Source of the DNA: Allobacillus salarius
GTDB taxonomy: Bacteria > Bacillota > Bacilli > Bacillales > Alkalibacillaceae
Assembly: GCF_007559425.1 (NCBI RefSeq)
Contig: NZ_VMHE01000001.1
Location: 186,001 to 250,000, forward strand
Length of the DNA stretch: 64,000 bases
Direction of reading: 5' to 3'
Notes under the pieces: generated by a model
The model's database searches: none
What the model was told of the DNA's origin: nothing
What the model saw: the letters and a program-made list of their open reading frames with translations, nothing else
Shown: in pieces, positions 9,367-17,223 of the stretch
How positions within the stretch are numbered: position 1 is the first letter of the stretch
How the letters are laid out: each line of letters starts with the position of its first letter
Translations under genes and position numbers: made by a program

Positions 9367-10386
9367 TTGAAGCAACCAGAAGTGTTATCCAATACTATAC
9401 TAACGGACGCTACAACATATTTAGCAACAGACATTCACTTCTCTCCTGGACCAAATGAATGTCATATTTATTTTCGCATTAATGGCTATCGCTGGTTCTA
9501 TAAAAAGATTCCTCGCAAACAATATCAATCATTATTAAGTTACTATAAGTTTCGATCAGGGATGGACATTGCAGAGAATCGTTTACCTCAAGATGGCACA
9601 CTCTCTTCACAAGTAAAAGATAACACTTATTTCTTACGCTTATCCACTCTTCCTCTGAAAGACACAGAAAGTTTAGCTATTCGTGTGCTACCAGAGCAAT
9701 ATGAACCGAACATTGAAGAACTTTTTGTTTTTTCAAAACAAGCTCGACAACTAATGAAATGGTTGAAAAGCTCATCAGGCATCATATTATTCACAGGCCC
9801 AACAGGTAGCGGTAAGTCCTCGACAATGTATGCTTTACTAAAACAAGCAACGAAGGAATATGGGTATCAATCGATTACGTTAGAAGATCCGATTGAGCAA
9901 TCCGTAGAAAAGATTTTGCAAGTTCAAGTGAATGAAAAATCAGGATTTGATTATGATGTTGGCTTGAAAGCAGCCTTGCGACATGATCCGGACATTATTA
10001 TGGTCGGTGAAATCAGAGATGATAAAACAGCAAAATTTGCGATACGAGCAGCCCTCACTGGTCACCTCGTTTTATCCACGATTCATGCAAGGAATACATT
10101 CGGTACCTTAACTAGGTTAAAACAGATGGGCATTCCTTCGAGTGATTTACACGAATCAATTATTGGTATTGTTGCTCAGCAACTTGTTGAGTTATCACCG
10201 ACCTATAAAGAAGTAAATCATTCCTCAAGATCTGCTATAGCTGAATTACTCTCAGGTCAGGCTCTCGAACGTGCAATTAATGGAATCTCACCGAACAATT
10301 CTAAAGAATTCCTTTCACTCGATCGAATAAGGAGGAAGGCTCATGCTGAAGGGATTATTCAGATCGAATCAGACCAAAAAGCTTAA
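9367..10386 (+). CDS. comGA: Competence pseudopilus assembly ATPase ComGA
   Basis: 339 aa. A GspE/PilB-family secretion ATPase that powers assembly of the competence pseudopilus at the inner face of the membrane. The N-terminal part has TTYLATDIHFSPGP and DIAENRLPQDGTLSS. Walker A is TGPTGSGKSSTMYALL (~139), and Walker B with its Asp/His boxes follows in ITLEDPIEQ, HDPDIIMVGEIRDD (~207) and LVLSTIHARN (~235). The TTG at 9367 sits 9 nt after AAGGAGG; a TTG at 9358 directly abuts the RBS and is less likely. It overlaps comGB by 44 nt. No tetracysteine zinc motif is visible. Confidence 0.93.
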   Translation: MKQPEVLSNTILTDATTYLATDIHFSPGPNECHIYFRINGYRWFYKKIPRKQYQSLLSYYKFRSGMDIAENRLPQDGTLSSQVKDNTYFLRLSTLPLKDTESLAIRVLPEQYEPNIEELFVFSKQARQLMKWLKSSSGIILFTGPTGSGKSSTMYALLKQATKEYGYQSITLEDPIEQSVEKILQVQVNEKSGFDYDVGLKAALRHDPDIIMVGEIRDDKTAKFAIRAALTGHLVLSTIHARNTFGTLTRLKQMGIPSSDLHESIIGIVAQQLVELSPTYKEVNHSSRSAIAELLSGQALERAINGISPNNSKEFLSLDRIRRKAHAEGIIQIESDQKA

Positions 10387-11386
10387 CCTTACCACCCAAG
10401 TGACTTTTTTAAATCGGATGGCCAAATTGCTCGAACGAGACCATTCTATGAAGCAAGCATTGGAATTTCTAACGTATGATCCACAGCTCGGACAGCTTGC
10501 TAAACAATTTGTCGGTTCGTTAGAGAATGGCACATCGTTAAAAGAATGTTTTAAACTATATGACTTCCAGCCGATTGTTGTATCTTTCCTGTTTTTCTCT
10601 AACGAATCCGGGAATTTAAGTGGGCATCTCATTCATTTGAACAGATTACTGACGATGAGACTGGAATTTCAAACAAAACTTAAGAAACTACTTAGGTATC
10701 CTCTTTTTCTCCTGACTGTATGTATTATTCTGTTAATAGCCCTAAATACATTTTTATTACCTATGTTTGAAAGGTCGTTCCGTAGTATGGGAACAGTTGG
10801 TTCACTACCAACTTACCAGTTAATTCTACAAGTTACGCAAACACTATTTCTTATTTTTCTAATTGGTGGTGTAATTACTGCGCTGCTTTTTTATAGATTT
10901 CACCGACAATCCACAGTCGAACAAAAAATTGCAATGTATGAAAAAACTCCACTTCTTCACGGCATTTTTAAGATGCTCATTACTGCACAGCTATCCTATC
11001 AATTAGCTTCACTATTACAAAGCGGCAAAACAATCAAAGAAGCTATAATGATTATTCAACAGCAAGACTATATGCCATCCATCCAATATTTCGCCTCATT
11101 GCTTACCGATCACCTGCAAACAGGAATGTCCTTATACAACGCTTTTAAAGATCTCCCTCTTATTGAGTCAGAGTTTAAATTGATGATCAAACGCTCTACT
11201 GAGCAAGGTACATTAGCGAAAGACCTTCAGAACTATACAAACCTTGCCATTGATTCGATGGAGGAAAAATTAAAAAGCGTGATGATGATGATACAGCCTG
11301 TTGTTTATATCATATTGGGACTGATGATTGTCTTGATCTATTCGTTCACCTTATTTCCTATGTTTCAAATGATTAACCAATTATAA
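10343..11386 (+). CDS. comGB: Competence pseudopilus membrane protein ComGB
   Basis: 347 aa. A GspF/PilC-type polytopic platform protein for pseudopilus assembly. Two homologous cytoplasmic modules (~15-110 and ~210-310, each starting QVTFLNRMAKLLERDHSMK or ITAQLSYQLASLLQSGKT) alternate with three membrane helices (~115-140, ~165-185, ~315-340), the family pattern. It starts at an ATG behind AGGAGGAAGGCTC inside comGA. B. subtilis ComGB is of similar length. It is the second gene of a seven-gene comG operon with overlaps or short gaps throughout. Confidence 0.92.
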   Translation: MLKGLFRSNQTKKLNLTTQVTFLNRMAKLLERDHSMKQALEFLTYDPQLGQLAKQFVGSLENGTSLKECFKLYDFQPIVVSFLFFSNESGNLSGHLIHLNRLLTMRLEFQTKLKKLLRYPLFLLTVCIILLIALNTFLLPMFERSFRSMGTVGSLPTYQLILQVTQTLFLIFLIGGVITALLFYRFHRQSTVEQKIAMYEKTPLLHGIFKMLITAQLSYQLASLLQSGKTIKEAIMIIQQQDYMPSIQYFASLLTDHLQTGMSLYNAFKDLPLIESEFKLMIKRSTEQGTLAKDLQNYTNLAIDSMEEKLKSVMMMIQPVVYIILGLMIVLIYSFTLFPMFQMINQL

Positions 11387-11403
11387 CGATAAAAAGGAGC
11401 TTA

Positions 11404-11733
11404 ATGATGAAAAATATATTTAATCAAAAAGGATTCACGCTTATAGAAATGCTAATTGTATTACTAATTATTTCAGTATTAATTTTAATTACTGTACCTA
11501 ATCTAACAAAACATAATGATACCGTAGACGATAAGGGCTGCGAAGCATATAAGAAAATTGTATCTTCACAAGTTCAATTATATAAACTCGAAAATCAGAA
11601 ATTCCCGACTATTGATCAACTGGTCGACGGTGCTTATATTGAACAACCTGCATGTCCAAATGGATCTCATTTATCCATTAACACAACCACAGGTGAAGTA
11701 ACAGAAGTAAGTGGGGCTTCCAGTGGAAGTTAA
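11404..11733 (+). CDS. comGC: Major competence pseudopilin ComGC
   Basis: 109 aa. A type IV pilin-like precursor with class III signal NQKG^FTLIEML cleaved by prepilin peptidase ComC after Gly10. Glu5 of the mature protein is present and a hydrophobic helix follows. The two cysteines (DDKGCEAYKK and QPACPNG) match the intramolecular disulfide known in ComGC. It forms the transformation pseudopilus through the cell wall. It starts at ATGATG behind AAAGGAG; the second ATG is equally plausible. The C-terminal Ser/Gly tail is not conserved in my memory of the family. Confidence 0.93.
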   Translation: MMKNIFNQKGFTLIEMLIVLLIISVLILITVPNLTKHNDTVDDKGCEAYKKIVSSQVQLYKLENQKFPTIDQLVDGAYIEQPACPNGSHLSINTTTGEVTEVSGASSGS

Positions 11734-12205
11734 AGCCTCCAATCAAGAAGGTTTTACTCTAATTGAAATACTCGTTGTATTATCCATTATTTTAATCCTC
11801 TCTCACTTCTACCTGTTGGCTCACAGCCAAAAACCAACTAAACAAACAATGGATCAATTCCTGGAAACATTCGAAAATGATCTTTTTTACTTGCAACAAT
11901 ACACAATGACGTACCAAATTATTCCCCAATTGTTTTTCGACCCATCTAATCATATGTATACCATTCGCCATGCTTCCTTAGATCAACCTCTTCTAGAGAG
12001 GAAATATCGTAAAGACATACGTATTCAGCTCAATAACTTTAAAAATCCTCTTACATTTACTACCCGAGGAAATTTATCAAGTCCAGGAACTTTTTTTATC
12101 CATTTCGGTGACCAAATATATGAATTAAAATTCCCATTCGGAAAAGGACAATTCCATGTTGAAAAACTCGAAGCTAATGTGCGTCCATATCACACGGTCA
12201 TCTAA
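11711..12205 (+). CDS. comGD: Minor competence pseudopilin ComGD
   Basis: 164 aa. Pilin-like, with the prepilin cleavage site NQEG^FTLIEILVVL at ~13-14 and Glu5, followed by one hydrophobic helix and a mixed soluble domain. It starts with GTG overlapping the end of comGC by 23 nt; a second in-frame GTG at 11723, 6 nt after GGGG, may be the real start. Minor pseudopilins of this type prime assembly of the ComGC fibre. It overlaps comGE by 50 nt. Confidence 0.88.
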   Translation: MGLPVEVKASNQEGFTLIEILVVLSIILILSHFYLLAHSQKPTKQTMDQFLETFENDLFYLQQYTMTYQIIPQLFFDPSNHMYTIRHASLDQPLLERKYRKDIRIQLNNFKNPLTFTTRGNLSSPGTFFIHFGDQIYELKFPFGKGQFHVEKLEANVRPYHTVI

Positions 12206-12524
12206 AGGATATTTTTTAGTAGATGTTTTGTTAGCGTTTAGTTGTCTGCTGATCATTACTACTTTTATTTTACCGGTGATACACCATGCCATGAACCATA
12301 CCGAAACAATACGGCAAGCGATGATTGCAGAAGAACATATATCACGGTTGGTAATCCGTTCAATTGGCAGCAATGTGCAAAATGAAAAAGTGATAATTGA
12401 TGGTTTTCATTTCACTTGGAATACAGAAAATCTTGAGAATAAACAAGTTGGATGTTTGTCATGGATAGATCGACGCAACAACGAAGAAAGTATGTGTCTT
12501 TATGTACCTTTATACAAAGAATAA
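12156..12524 (+). CDS. comGE: Minor competence pseudopilin ComGE
   Basis: 122 aa. Position five in the comG operon and a pilin-like N-terminus: SSKG^YFLVDVLLAFSCLL, with Asp at mature position 5 instead of Glu, then one membrane helix. The ATG lies 7 nt after AAAAGGA within comGD. The sequence is otherwise poorly conserved, as usual for this subunit, so the name rests mainly on operon position and the signal. Two cysteines (CLSW and SMCLY) are in the C-terminal part. Confidence 0.8.
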   Translation: MLKNSKLMCVHITRSSKGYFLVDVLLAFSCLLIITTFILPVIHHAMNHTETIRQAMIAEEHISRLVIRSIGSNVQNEKVIIDGFHFTWNTENLENKQVGCLSWIDRRNNEESMCLYVPLYKE

Positions 12525-12948
12525 TCAGGGATTCACGTTACTGTCCACTTTGATTGCTTTGACAATTCTTATGTTACTTTCATCTCTTATCCTCCCACTA
12601 TTAGTTACCGTACAAAAGATTGAGAGTCCAACCTATAAAAAAGATTACGAATGGAGACAATTTCATTTTTACTTAATGAAGGAGTTTAATGAAGCTCAGT
12701 TTGTAACGATTGAAGACCAAGCTATACAATTTCATTTACCCAATAATATTGTTAATCGTTATGAATTATATTTTGATAAGATTCGTCGTCGGGGAAACGA
12801 AAGTGGCCATGAAGTTATTTTAACTGATGTGATCGAATTATCGATACGAAAAATTGGTAACCACTTATTTTCTATATCTGGCGAAAGGAAAAATGGTTAT
12901 GCATATACCAAATATTATTCATTCCCGATTAAAACGATCGCTCACTAA
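12502..12948 (+). CDS. comGF: Competence pseudopilus protein ComGF
   Basis: 148 aa. N-terminal class III-like signal NNQG^FTLLSTLIALTIL without Glu5. The C-terminal half, YELYFDKIRRRGNESGHE followed by VILTDVIELSIRKIG, matches what I recall of the ComGF domain. It starts at an ATG inside comGE (23 nt overlap). It is a minor subunit of the competence pseudopilus, membrane-anchored with the bulk outside. No cysteines are visible. Confidence 0.85.
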   Translation: MYLYTKNNQGFTLLSTLIALTILMLLSSLILPLLVTVQKIESPTYKKDYEWRQFHFYLMKEFNEAQFVTIEDQAIQFHLPNNIVNRYELYFDKIRRRGNESGHEVILTDVIELSIRKIGNHLFSISGERKNGYAYTKYYSFPIKTIAH

Positions 12949-13306
12949 TGAACAAGGTTTTGTATTCGTATACTTGTTAATCATTTTGCTAGTCGTTACG
13001 ACGGTTCTTTTACACCATCTGAGCTTACAACATATACAGACAGAGAATTTGTTGTTAATTCAAGAACAGCATAAAATCCAACAATTAATTCAAGTTGCAC
13101 AGCATGACCTTCAAGAAATAATTGACCAATCTTCAGAGACAAACGGAACCGTCCTATTTGAATATTTCGTAGGTCAGGTAATATGTCACTACACACTTGA
13201 ATCTCCCTCTACTTATCAAGTACAATTGATTGTAGAAACACCACGAGGAACGACATATAAAAATACGACATTGATGAATAAAAGTGAAGCAATACGGCCA
13301 GAATAG
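12899..13306 (+). CDS. comGG: Competence pseudopilin ComGG
   Basis: 135 aa. The last comG gene. N-terminal NEQG^FVFVYLLIILLVV is a prepilin-type signal without Glu5, then a helical segment LLLIQEQHKIQQLIQ and a short soluble domain, the GspK-like pattern reported for ComGG. I chose ATG 12899, 9 nt after AAAGGA, inside comGF; ATG 12893 is only 3 nt from the RBS. The B. subtilis protein is about the same size. No terminator is visible before tRNA-Gln 12 bp downstream, so read-through is possible. Confidence 0.8.
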   Translation: MHIPNIIHSRLKRSLTNEQGFVFVYLLIILLVVTTVLLHHLSLQHIQTENLLLIQEQHKIQQLIQVAQHDLQEIIDQSSETNGTVLFEYFVGQVICHYTLESPSTYQVQLIVETPRGTTYKNTTLMNKSEAIRPE

Positions 13307-13318
13307 TGTTGTATCAAT

Positions 13319-13390
13319 TGGGCTGTAGCCAAGCGGTAAGGCAACGGGTTTTGGTCTCGTCATGCCCAGGTTCGAATCCTGGCAGCCCAG
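13319..13390 (+). tRNA. tRNA-Gln (UUG)
   Basis: 72 nt cloverleaf: acceptor TGGGCTG/CAGCCCA, D-arm AGCCAAGCGGTAAGGC, anticodon loop TTTTGGT (anticodon TTG), T-loop GGTTCGAATCC, discriminator G. CCA is not encoded. It follows comGG by 12 bp. Confidence 0.97.
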
Positions 13391-13416
13391 TTTGCTTTTC
13401 CGTCATAATTTATTCA

Positions 13417-13445
13417 TTTACAATAAACATTGCTTCGTATATAAT
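13417..13445 (+). promoter_or_regulatory. Sigma-A type promoter of yqgY
   Basis: TTTACA (13417-13422) and TATAAT (13440-13445) with a 17-bp spacer, 37 bp before the yqgY start. Confidence 0.7.
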
Positions 13446-13481
13446 ATGTCTGACGAGTTCCTATGAGAAGGAGGAATAGAC

Positions 13482-13721
13482 ATGGATCGCGTTTTTCGCG
13501 GAATAGCATTTTGGACGGGTATTTTCGCCGTCATGTTCTATGTTGGTGACATGATCAACATGTCTCTATTATTCTTAGCACAAACGGTCTTCTTCTTGGG
13601 AATTGGTTACTTAAACCTATCTGAGCGTCTTTATATGTATATCTTTGGTGCTTACTTAACAGTATTTATGATAGGTTTCACATACTATGTAACCTTCCTT
13701 TTAGAACCTGGATTTGCTTAA
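13482..13721 (+). CDS. yqgY: DUF2626 membrane protein YqgY
   Basis: 79 aa with three hydrophobic helices (~7-23, ~27-45, ~50-73). It starts MDRVFRGIAFWTGIFAVMFY and contains LSERLYMYIFGAYLTVF, signatures I recognise from YqgY of B. subtilis (DUF2626). Function is unknown. The ATG follows GAAGGAGGAATAGAC. It is monocistronic: own promoter, and a strong terminator ~55 bp downstream. The neighbouring yqgX and yqgW keep B. subtilis synteny. Confidence 0.88.
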   Translation: MDRVFRGIAFWTGIFAVMFYVGDMINMSLLFLAQTVFFLGIGYLNLSERLYMYIFGAYLTVFMIGFTYYVTFLLEPGFA

Positions 13722-13775
13722 TTCAAAGAAAACAGAGACTAACTTGTACGAAAGCAGACTTGTATCTGCTAAATG

Positions 13776-13817
13776 AAAAAGAAGGCAACCGATTAATGTT
13801 CGGTTGCCTTCTTTTTT
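13776..13817. terminator. Bidirectional terminator between yqgY and yqgX
   Basis: AAAAAGAAGGCAACCG pairs with CGGTTGCCTTCTTTTTT around ATTAATGTT. It is usable from both strands. Confidence 0.9.
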
Positions 13818-13832
13818 GTTCTCATTAAAAAC

Positions 13833-14456
13833 TCAGATTAAAAACGAATTAGTTCTTTTCTCCTCACCAACTTGGGTAGCCGGTCCATGCCCAGGATATA
13901 CCGTCGTATTTTCTGGTAGTGAAAGAATATGCTCTGTAATTGAATGAATTAATGTCACATGATCTCCAAATGGTAAATCTGTTCTACCAATCCCTTGCCG
14001 GAATAGCGTGTCTCCTGCAAATATTACAGCATCATCATTAAACCAAAAAGAAACACTTCCGGGTGAATGACCTGGTGTATGAAAAACCTCGAATGAAAAG
14101 CTTCCCATTTTATGTTTTCCTGGTTTGATCGAATAATCTGCTGGTTGTGACGTCGAAATAGTACCGACTTGAAAAAGCTCAGAACCATTCAAAGATGGAT
14201 CTGTTAACCATGAAGATTCTTCTTCATGTATGTATACAGGTGCTTTTGTTTCTTCGCGTAATGACTCAACCCCACCAATGTGATCAAAGTGTGCATGTGT
14301 CAAAAGAATGGCATGTAACCTAAGATTGTTTTCTTCTATTGTATTTAATACAGTCTCAGGGTCGCCACCCGGATCAATCACAAGAGCTTCACCATCTTTC
14401 TGTAACAGATAACAATTCGTACCTAACAGTCCCAGTTGGAATATTTGGATATTCAT
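13833..14456 (-). CDS. yqgX: MBL-fold metallohydrolase YqgX
   Basis: 207 aa glyoxalase II-like metallo-beta-lactamase fold. Metal ligands are visible in order: HAHFDH (~53-58), the His of TPGHSPGSVSFW (~131), Asp of FAGDTLFRQGIGRTDLP (~152) and the His of VYPGHGP (~193). Family members hydrolyse thioesters such as S-D-lactoylglutathione or bacillithiol adducts; the substrate of YqgX is not settled. It starts MNIQIFQLGLLGTNCYLL behind AGGAGAAG. Cytosolic. Synteny with yqgY and yqgW supports the symbol. Confidence 0.9.
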   Translation of the reverse strand: MNIQIFQLGLLGTNCYLLQKDGEALVIDPGGDPETVLNTIEENNLRLHAILLTHAHFDHIGGVESLREETKAPVYIHEEESSWLTDPSLNGSELFQVGTISTSQPADYSIKPGKHKMGSFSFEVFHTPGHSPGSVSFWFNDDAVIFAGDTLFRQGIGRTDLPFGDHVTLIHSITEHILSLPENTTVYPGHGPATQVGEEKRTNSFLI

Positions 14457-14616
14457 ATCTTCTCCTCCTTGATATGTGTATTTTTGGTGAAAATACTCGA
14501 CAGGATAGTCTTTTTCTTATAAAATAGATTTTAGCTTGTGAATACGTATATTTTTATCTTAATGGACTATGTTATCATAACAATAGGAACTATGGCATTC
14601 AAGGAGGACTATAAAA

Positions 14617-14790
14617 ATGGTATTGGCAATTATATTTCTACTCGTTGCAATTGTATGTATTTTTGGTACATTACGTTCAATCAAAAACCGTAATTTCTTA
14701 GCAGTATTTTTTGCAGGTGCAACTACACTTTTATTTGGTTGGTTCTCAATTATGACAATCATCTCTGAGATCTCATCCATGGTATCTTAA
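14617..14790 (+). CDS. yqgW: Small membrane protein of the DUF2759 family, YqgW-like
   Basis: 57 aa, with a strong Shine-Dalgarno AAGGAGGACTATAAAA before the ATG. It has two hydrophobic helices separated by a basic turn (FGTLRSIKNRN), ending GWFSIMTIISEIS. This pattern and the place beside yqgX match YqgW (DUF2759) as I remember it. Function is unknown. A terminator follows ~70 bp downstream. The gene is short enough to be missed by length-filtered gene finding. Confidence 0.72.
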   Translation: MVLAIIFLLVAIVCIFGTLRSIKNRNFLAVFFAGATTLLFGWFSIMTIISEISSMVS

Positions 14791-14861
14791 TCAACATTTT
14801 AGCGATTAAGTATTCTTTACTTAAAAAAATTAGTTGTAAACAAGTACTTATATCTTAACAT

Positions 14862-14899
14862 GAAGGGGACAAATCTTAATGATTTGCCCTCTTTTTTTA
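14862..14899 (+). terminator. Terminator downstream of yqgW
   Basis: GGGGACAAATC/GATTTGCCC hairpin with loop TTAAT, followed by CTTTTTTT. Confidence 0.8.
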
Positions 14900-14918
14900 C
14901 AGACTGCTTTCTCAACGG

Positions 14919-14953
14919 CAAAACAAAACCCGAACGATTACAGTTCGGGTTTT
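14919..14953 (-). terminator. Terminator of the LTA synthase gene
   Basis: Minus-strand stem AAAACCCGAAC/GTTCGGGTTTT (14925-14935 with 14943-14953), loop 7 nt, then GTTTTG. Its arms and flank closely resemble the gcv operon terminator at ~1980. Confidence 0.85.
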
Positions 14954-14984
14954 ACTTTACATCTGAACTTCACTTCAGGTTGCA

Positions 14985-16871
14985 TTATTCCACTTCTTCC
15001 TCAATAATTTCTCCTTTATCGAAATTATAAAAACGGAATAAATCTCCATAAATGATTTCATCAGAGTATTGCAGTTCTTGCATCGCCTGTTCCAAAATAT
15101 CTGTACAATTGCTGTCATCTGCAATATCGCCAGTTGAACGTTCATAACAAACTTCACTTGTATAAATGAAATCATCACCAACAACTGTGCCATCTCGCAT
15201 TGCGATAAACCCTTTTCGTTCCTCGGAAAATAAATCATTACCAAAAACAATGTCATTTTGATTTTCAATATCCAACATATTCAAAATGGTCGGTTTGAAA
15301 TCAATTTGACCCGTGACCTGTGAGATCACTTGATTGTTTTCATTTCCAGGAATGTGAATGAGTAAAGGTACTCTTTCTAACAGAACTTCGTCATAGGGTG
15401 TAATTTCATCTTTTCCAAGAAACTGTGCCATCGCTTTGTTATGATAAGAGCTTATCCCGTAGTGATCTCCCATTATGATAATGATTGAATCCTCATACTT
15501 GCCAGATTCTTTCAGCTCATCGAAAAACACTTCCAACGACTCATCAAAATATCGAACCGTTTGGAAATATTGATTTAATGTCGTTGAGTTTGAATCAAAT
15601 TGTTCGATTGTCGTTTTTTTCTCTGGTATTTCAAATGGAAAATGGTTCGTTAAAGAGATCATTTTTAAATAATAAGGTTCTTCTAAATCTTTCATCATGT
15701 CGACTGATTGCCTGAAGAATTCCTTATCTTCGAGGCCCCACCCGAAGGAGTGTTCATCACTAATTTCATATGATTGTTGATCGAAAAATTTATCGTATCC
15801 CAATGATTCATACATCGTATTACGATTCCAAAAACTTCCGTTATTCGCATGCATAGAGTAAGATGAGTACCCTTTTTGTTTTATTATTTTAGGTAACGAA
15901 TGAAATTCATTTTGGGCGTGTGTAAAATACACGGCACTATTTGGTAAAGGATACAAACTGTTATCTAAAATAAATTCGTGGTCAGAAGTTTTTCCTAATA
16001 GCGTTTGATGATAAAAGTTATCGAAATAATAGCTATCTTCCACTAAATCATTCAGAAACGGAGTGATTTCTTCTCCGTGTAATTCTTTATTGATCACAAA
16101 AGATTGTAGTGACTCTGCAGCGATATAAATAATGTTTTTATCTTCTGCAATTCCTCTCATGTCTGTTGAGGTTACTTTGTTGGTTGATCGAATTTCTTTA
16201 TCTACATATTTTTCAATCTCGCTCATTTCCGAACCATCAGCAAATAACCGTTTTGATTGTGTGGACGCAGTCAGGACCATATCATACGCATGAAATGCAA
16301 AAATTCCCACATTTTTCACTAAGTATTCACGGTCAAATCCACGCTTGAACAACATCGGTCTTTCAATTTCAGCAAGTGTCAAGTTGAGTGCTAATGCCGC
16401 TAATGAGACGACAATAAGCTTCCTTTTGAACAGACCAGAGTATAATTTGACTGGGAATGTTTCTTTTCTTGCAAAGTAAAAAATGAGAATCACATCTAAA
16501 AACAATAAGATGTCGGTAAGATAAAACAAAGAAAACACACTTGAACCTAAATCTCCAGCGTTGTTAACTTGGAATAGAGTCGGAATCGTCACGAAGTCTG
16601 TGAAATTCCGATAATAAAGCAAGTTCGCGAAAACAATTAAACTCATTACGAGTGAAACATATTTGATGTATCGCTTTTGGTTTTTAGGTTTCATCCAAAC
16701 CGCAAGAAACAAAATGAATGCACTGATTGCTAATGCATTGATGATTAAGATTGTCTCCTGAAAGATGGATTCAATTGAAAGGTTAAAATAAAAGCGGTAG
16801 ACAATATATGTTTTTACTCCTAGGAGTATTGCTGCAATGATAAATAATGGTATTTGTTTTATTTTGTTCAT
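14985..16871 (-). CDS. yqgS: Lipoteichoic acid synthase family sulfatase-fold protein, YqgS/LtaS type
   Basis: 628 aa. Five N-terminal membrane helices (~1-180) precede an extracellular alkaline-phosphatase/sulfatase domain. Catalytic threonine is in LLGKTSDHEF (~295), with metal ligands in YIAAESLQSF (~250) and IMGDHYGISSYHNK (~470). LtaS enzymes polymerise glycerol phosphate from phosphatidylglycerol onto the glycolipid anchor; YqgS is an accessory paralogue in B. subtilis. The C-terminal extension has three cysteines (SEVCYE, DSNCTD), unusual for this family and possibly disulfide-bonded. ATG 16871 follows GGAG by 7 nt. It sits beside yqgQ-gluP as in B. subtilis but without glcK in between. 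Confidence 0.88.
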   Translation of the reverse strand: MNKIKQIPLFIIAAILLGVKTYIVYRFYFNLSIESIFQETILIINALAISAFILFLAVWMKPKNQKRYIKYVSLVMSLIVFANLLYYRNFTDFVTIPTLFQVNNAGDLGSSVFSLFYLTDILLFLDVILIFYFARKETFPVKLYSGLFKRKLIVVSLAALALNLTLAEIERPMLFKRGFDREYLVKNVGIFAFHAYDMVLTASTQSKRLFADGSEMSEIEKYVDKEIRSTNKVTSTDMRGIAEDKNIIYIAAESLQSFVINKELHGEEITPFLNDLVEDSYYFDNFYHQTLLGKTSDHEFILDNSLYPLPNSAVYFTHAQNEFHSLPKIIKQKGYSSYSMHANNGSFWNRNTMYESLGYDKFFDQQSYEISDEHSFGWGLEDKEFFRQSVDMMKDLEEPYYLKMISLTNHFPFEIPEKKTTIEQFDSNSTTLNQYFQTVRYFDESLEVFFDELKESGKYEDSIIIIMGDHYGISSYHNKAMAQFLGKDEITPYDEVLLERVPLLIHIPGNENNQVISQVTGQIDFKPTILNMLDIENQNDIVFGNDLFSEERKGFIAMRDGTVVGDDFIYTSEVCYERSTGDIADDSNCTDILEQAMQELQYSDEIIYGDLFRFYNFDKGEIIEEEVE

Positions 16872-16995
16872 TTGAAGTCTCCTCACTTTTATCCCGATAT
16901 AACTCCTACATTAATAAGACGAGTTATTAGATTAAAAGTTTCAAATCATATCGTATTTATTCTTCCCGTTATATGTTACAAACAAACGGGGCTTT

Positions 16996-17187
16996 TTAAC
17001 TATATTTATTGCGCACCTGTTTAATTATAAAAAGCGCACGCATATATTCTTCATTGGTTATCAGTTTATTTTGATATAATTCATTAATCTCTTGTTCCAT
17101 CAAGTTAAATTCAGCTAACCGATCACCAATATAAATAAAAATTCCATATTTCTTTAGTAATTGAAGCACATCAAGAAAGGTTTCCAT
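16996..17187 (-). CDS. yqgQ: DUF910 family protein YqgQ
   Basis: 63 aa, helical and soluble. DVLQLLKKYGIFIYIGDRL followed by LMEQEINELYQNKLI is the recognisable core of YqgQ (DUF910), a small three-helix protein suggested to bind single-stranded nucleic acid. I chose ATG 17187. The upstream GTG at 17199 has no RBS, although GGTGGAG lies only 2 nt before the ATG. It follows gluP by ~36 bp. In B. subtilis yqgQ sits between yqgP and glcK. Confidence 0.8.
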   Translation of the reverse strand: METFLDVLQLLKKYGIFIYIGDRLAEFNLMEQEINELYQNKLITNEEYMRALFIIKQVRNKYS

Positions 17188-17223
17188 TACTCCACCCACT
17201 ACGTTCGTATAAACTTAACATTT

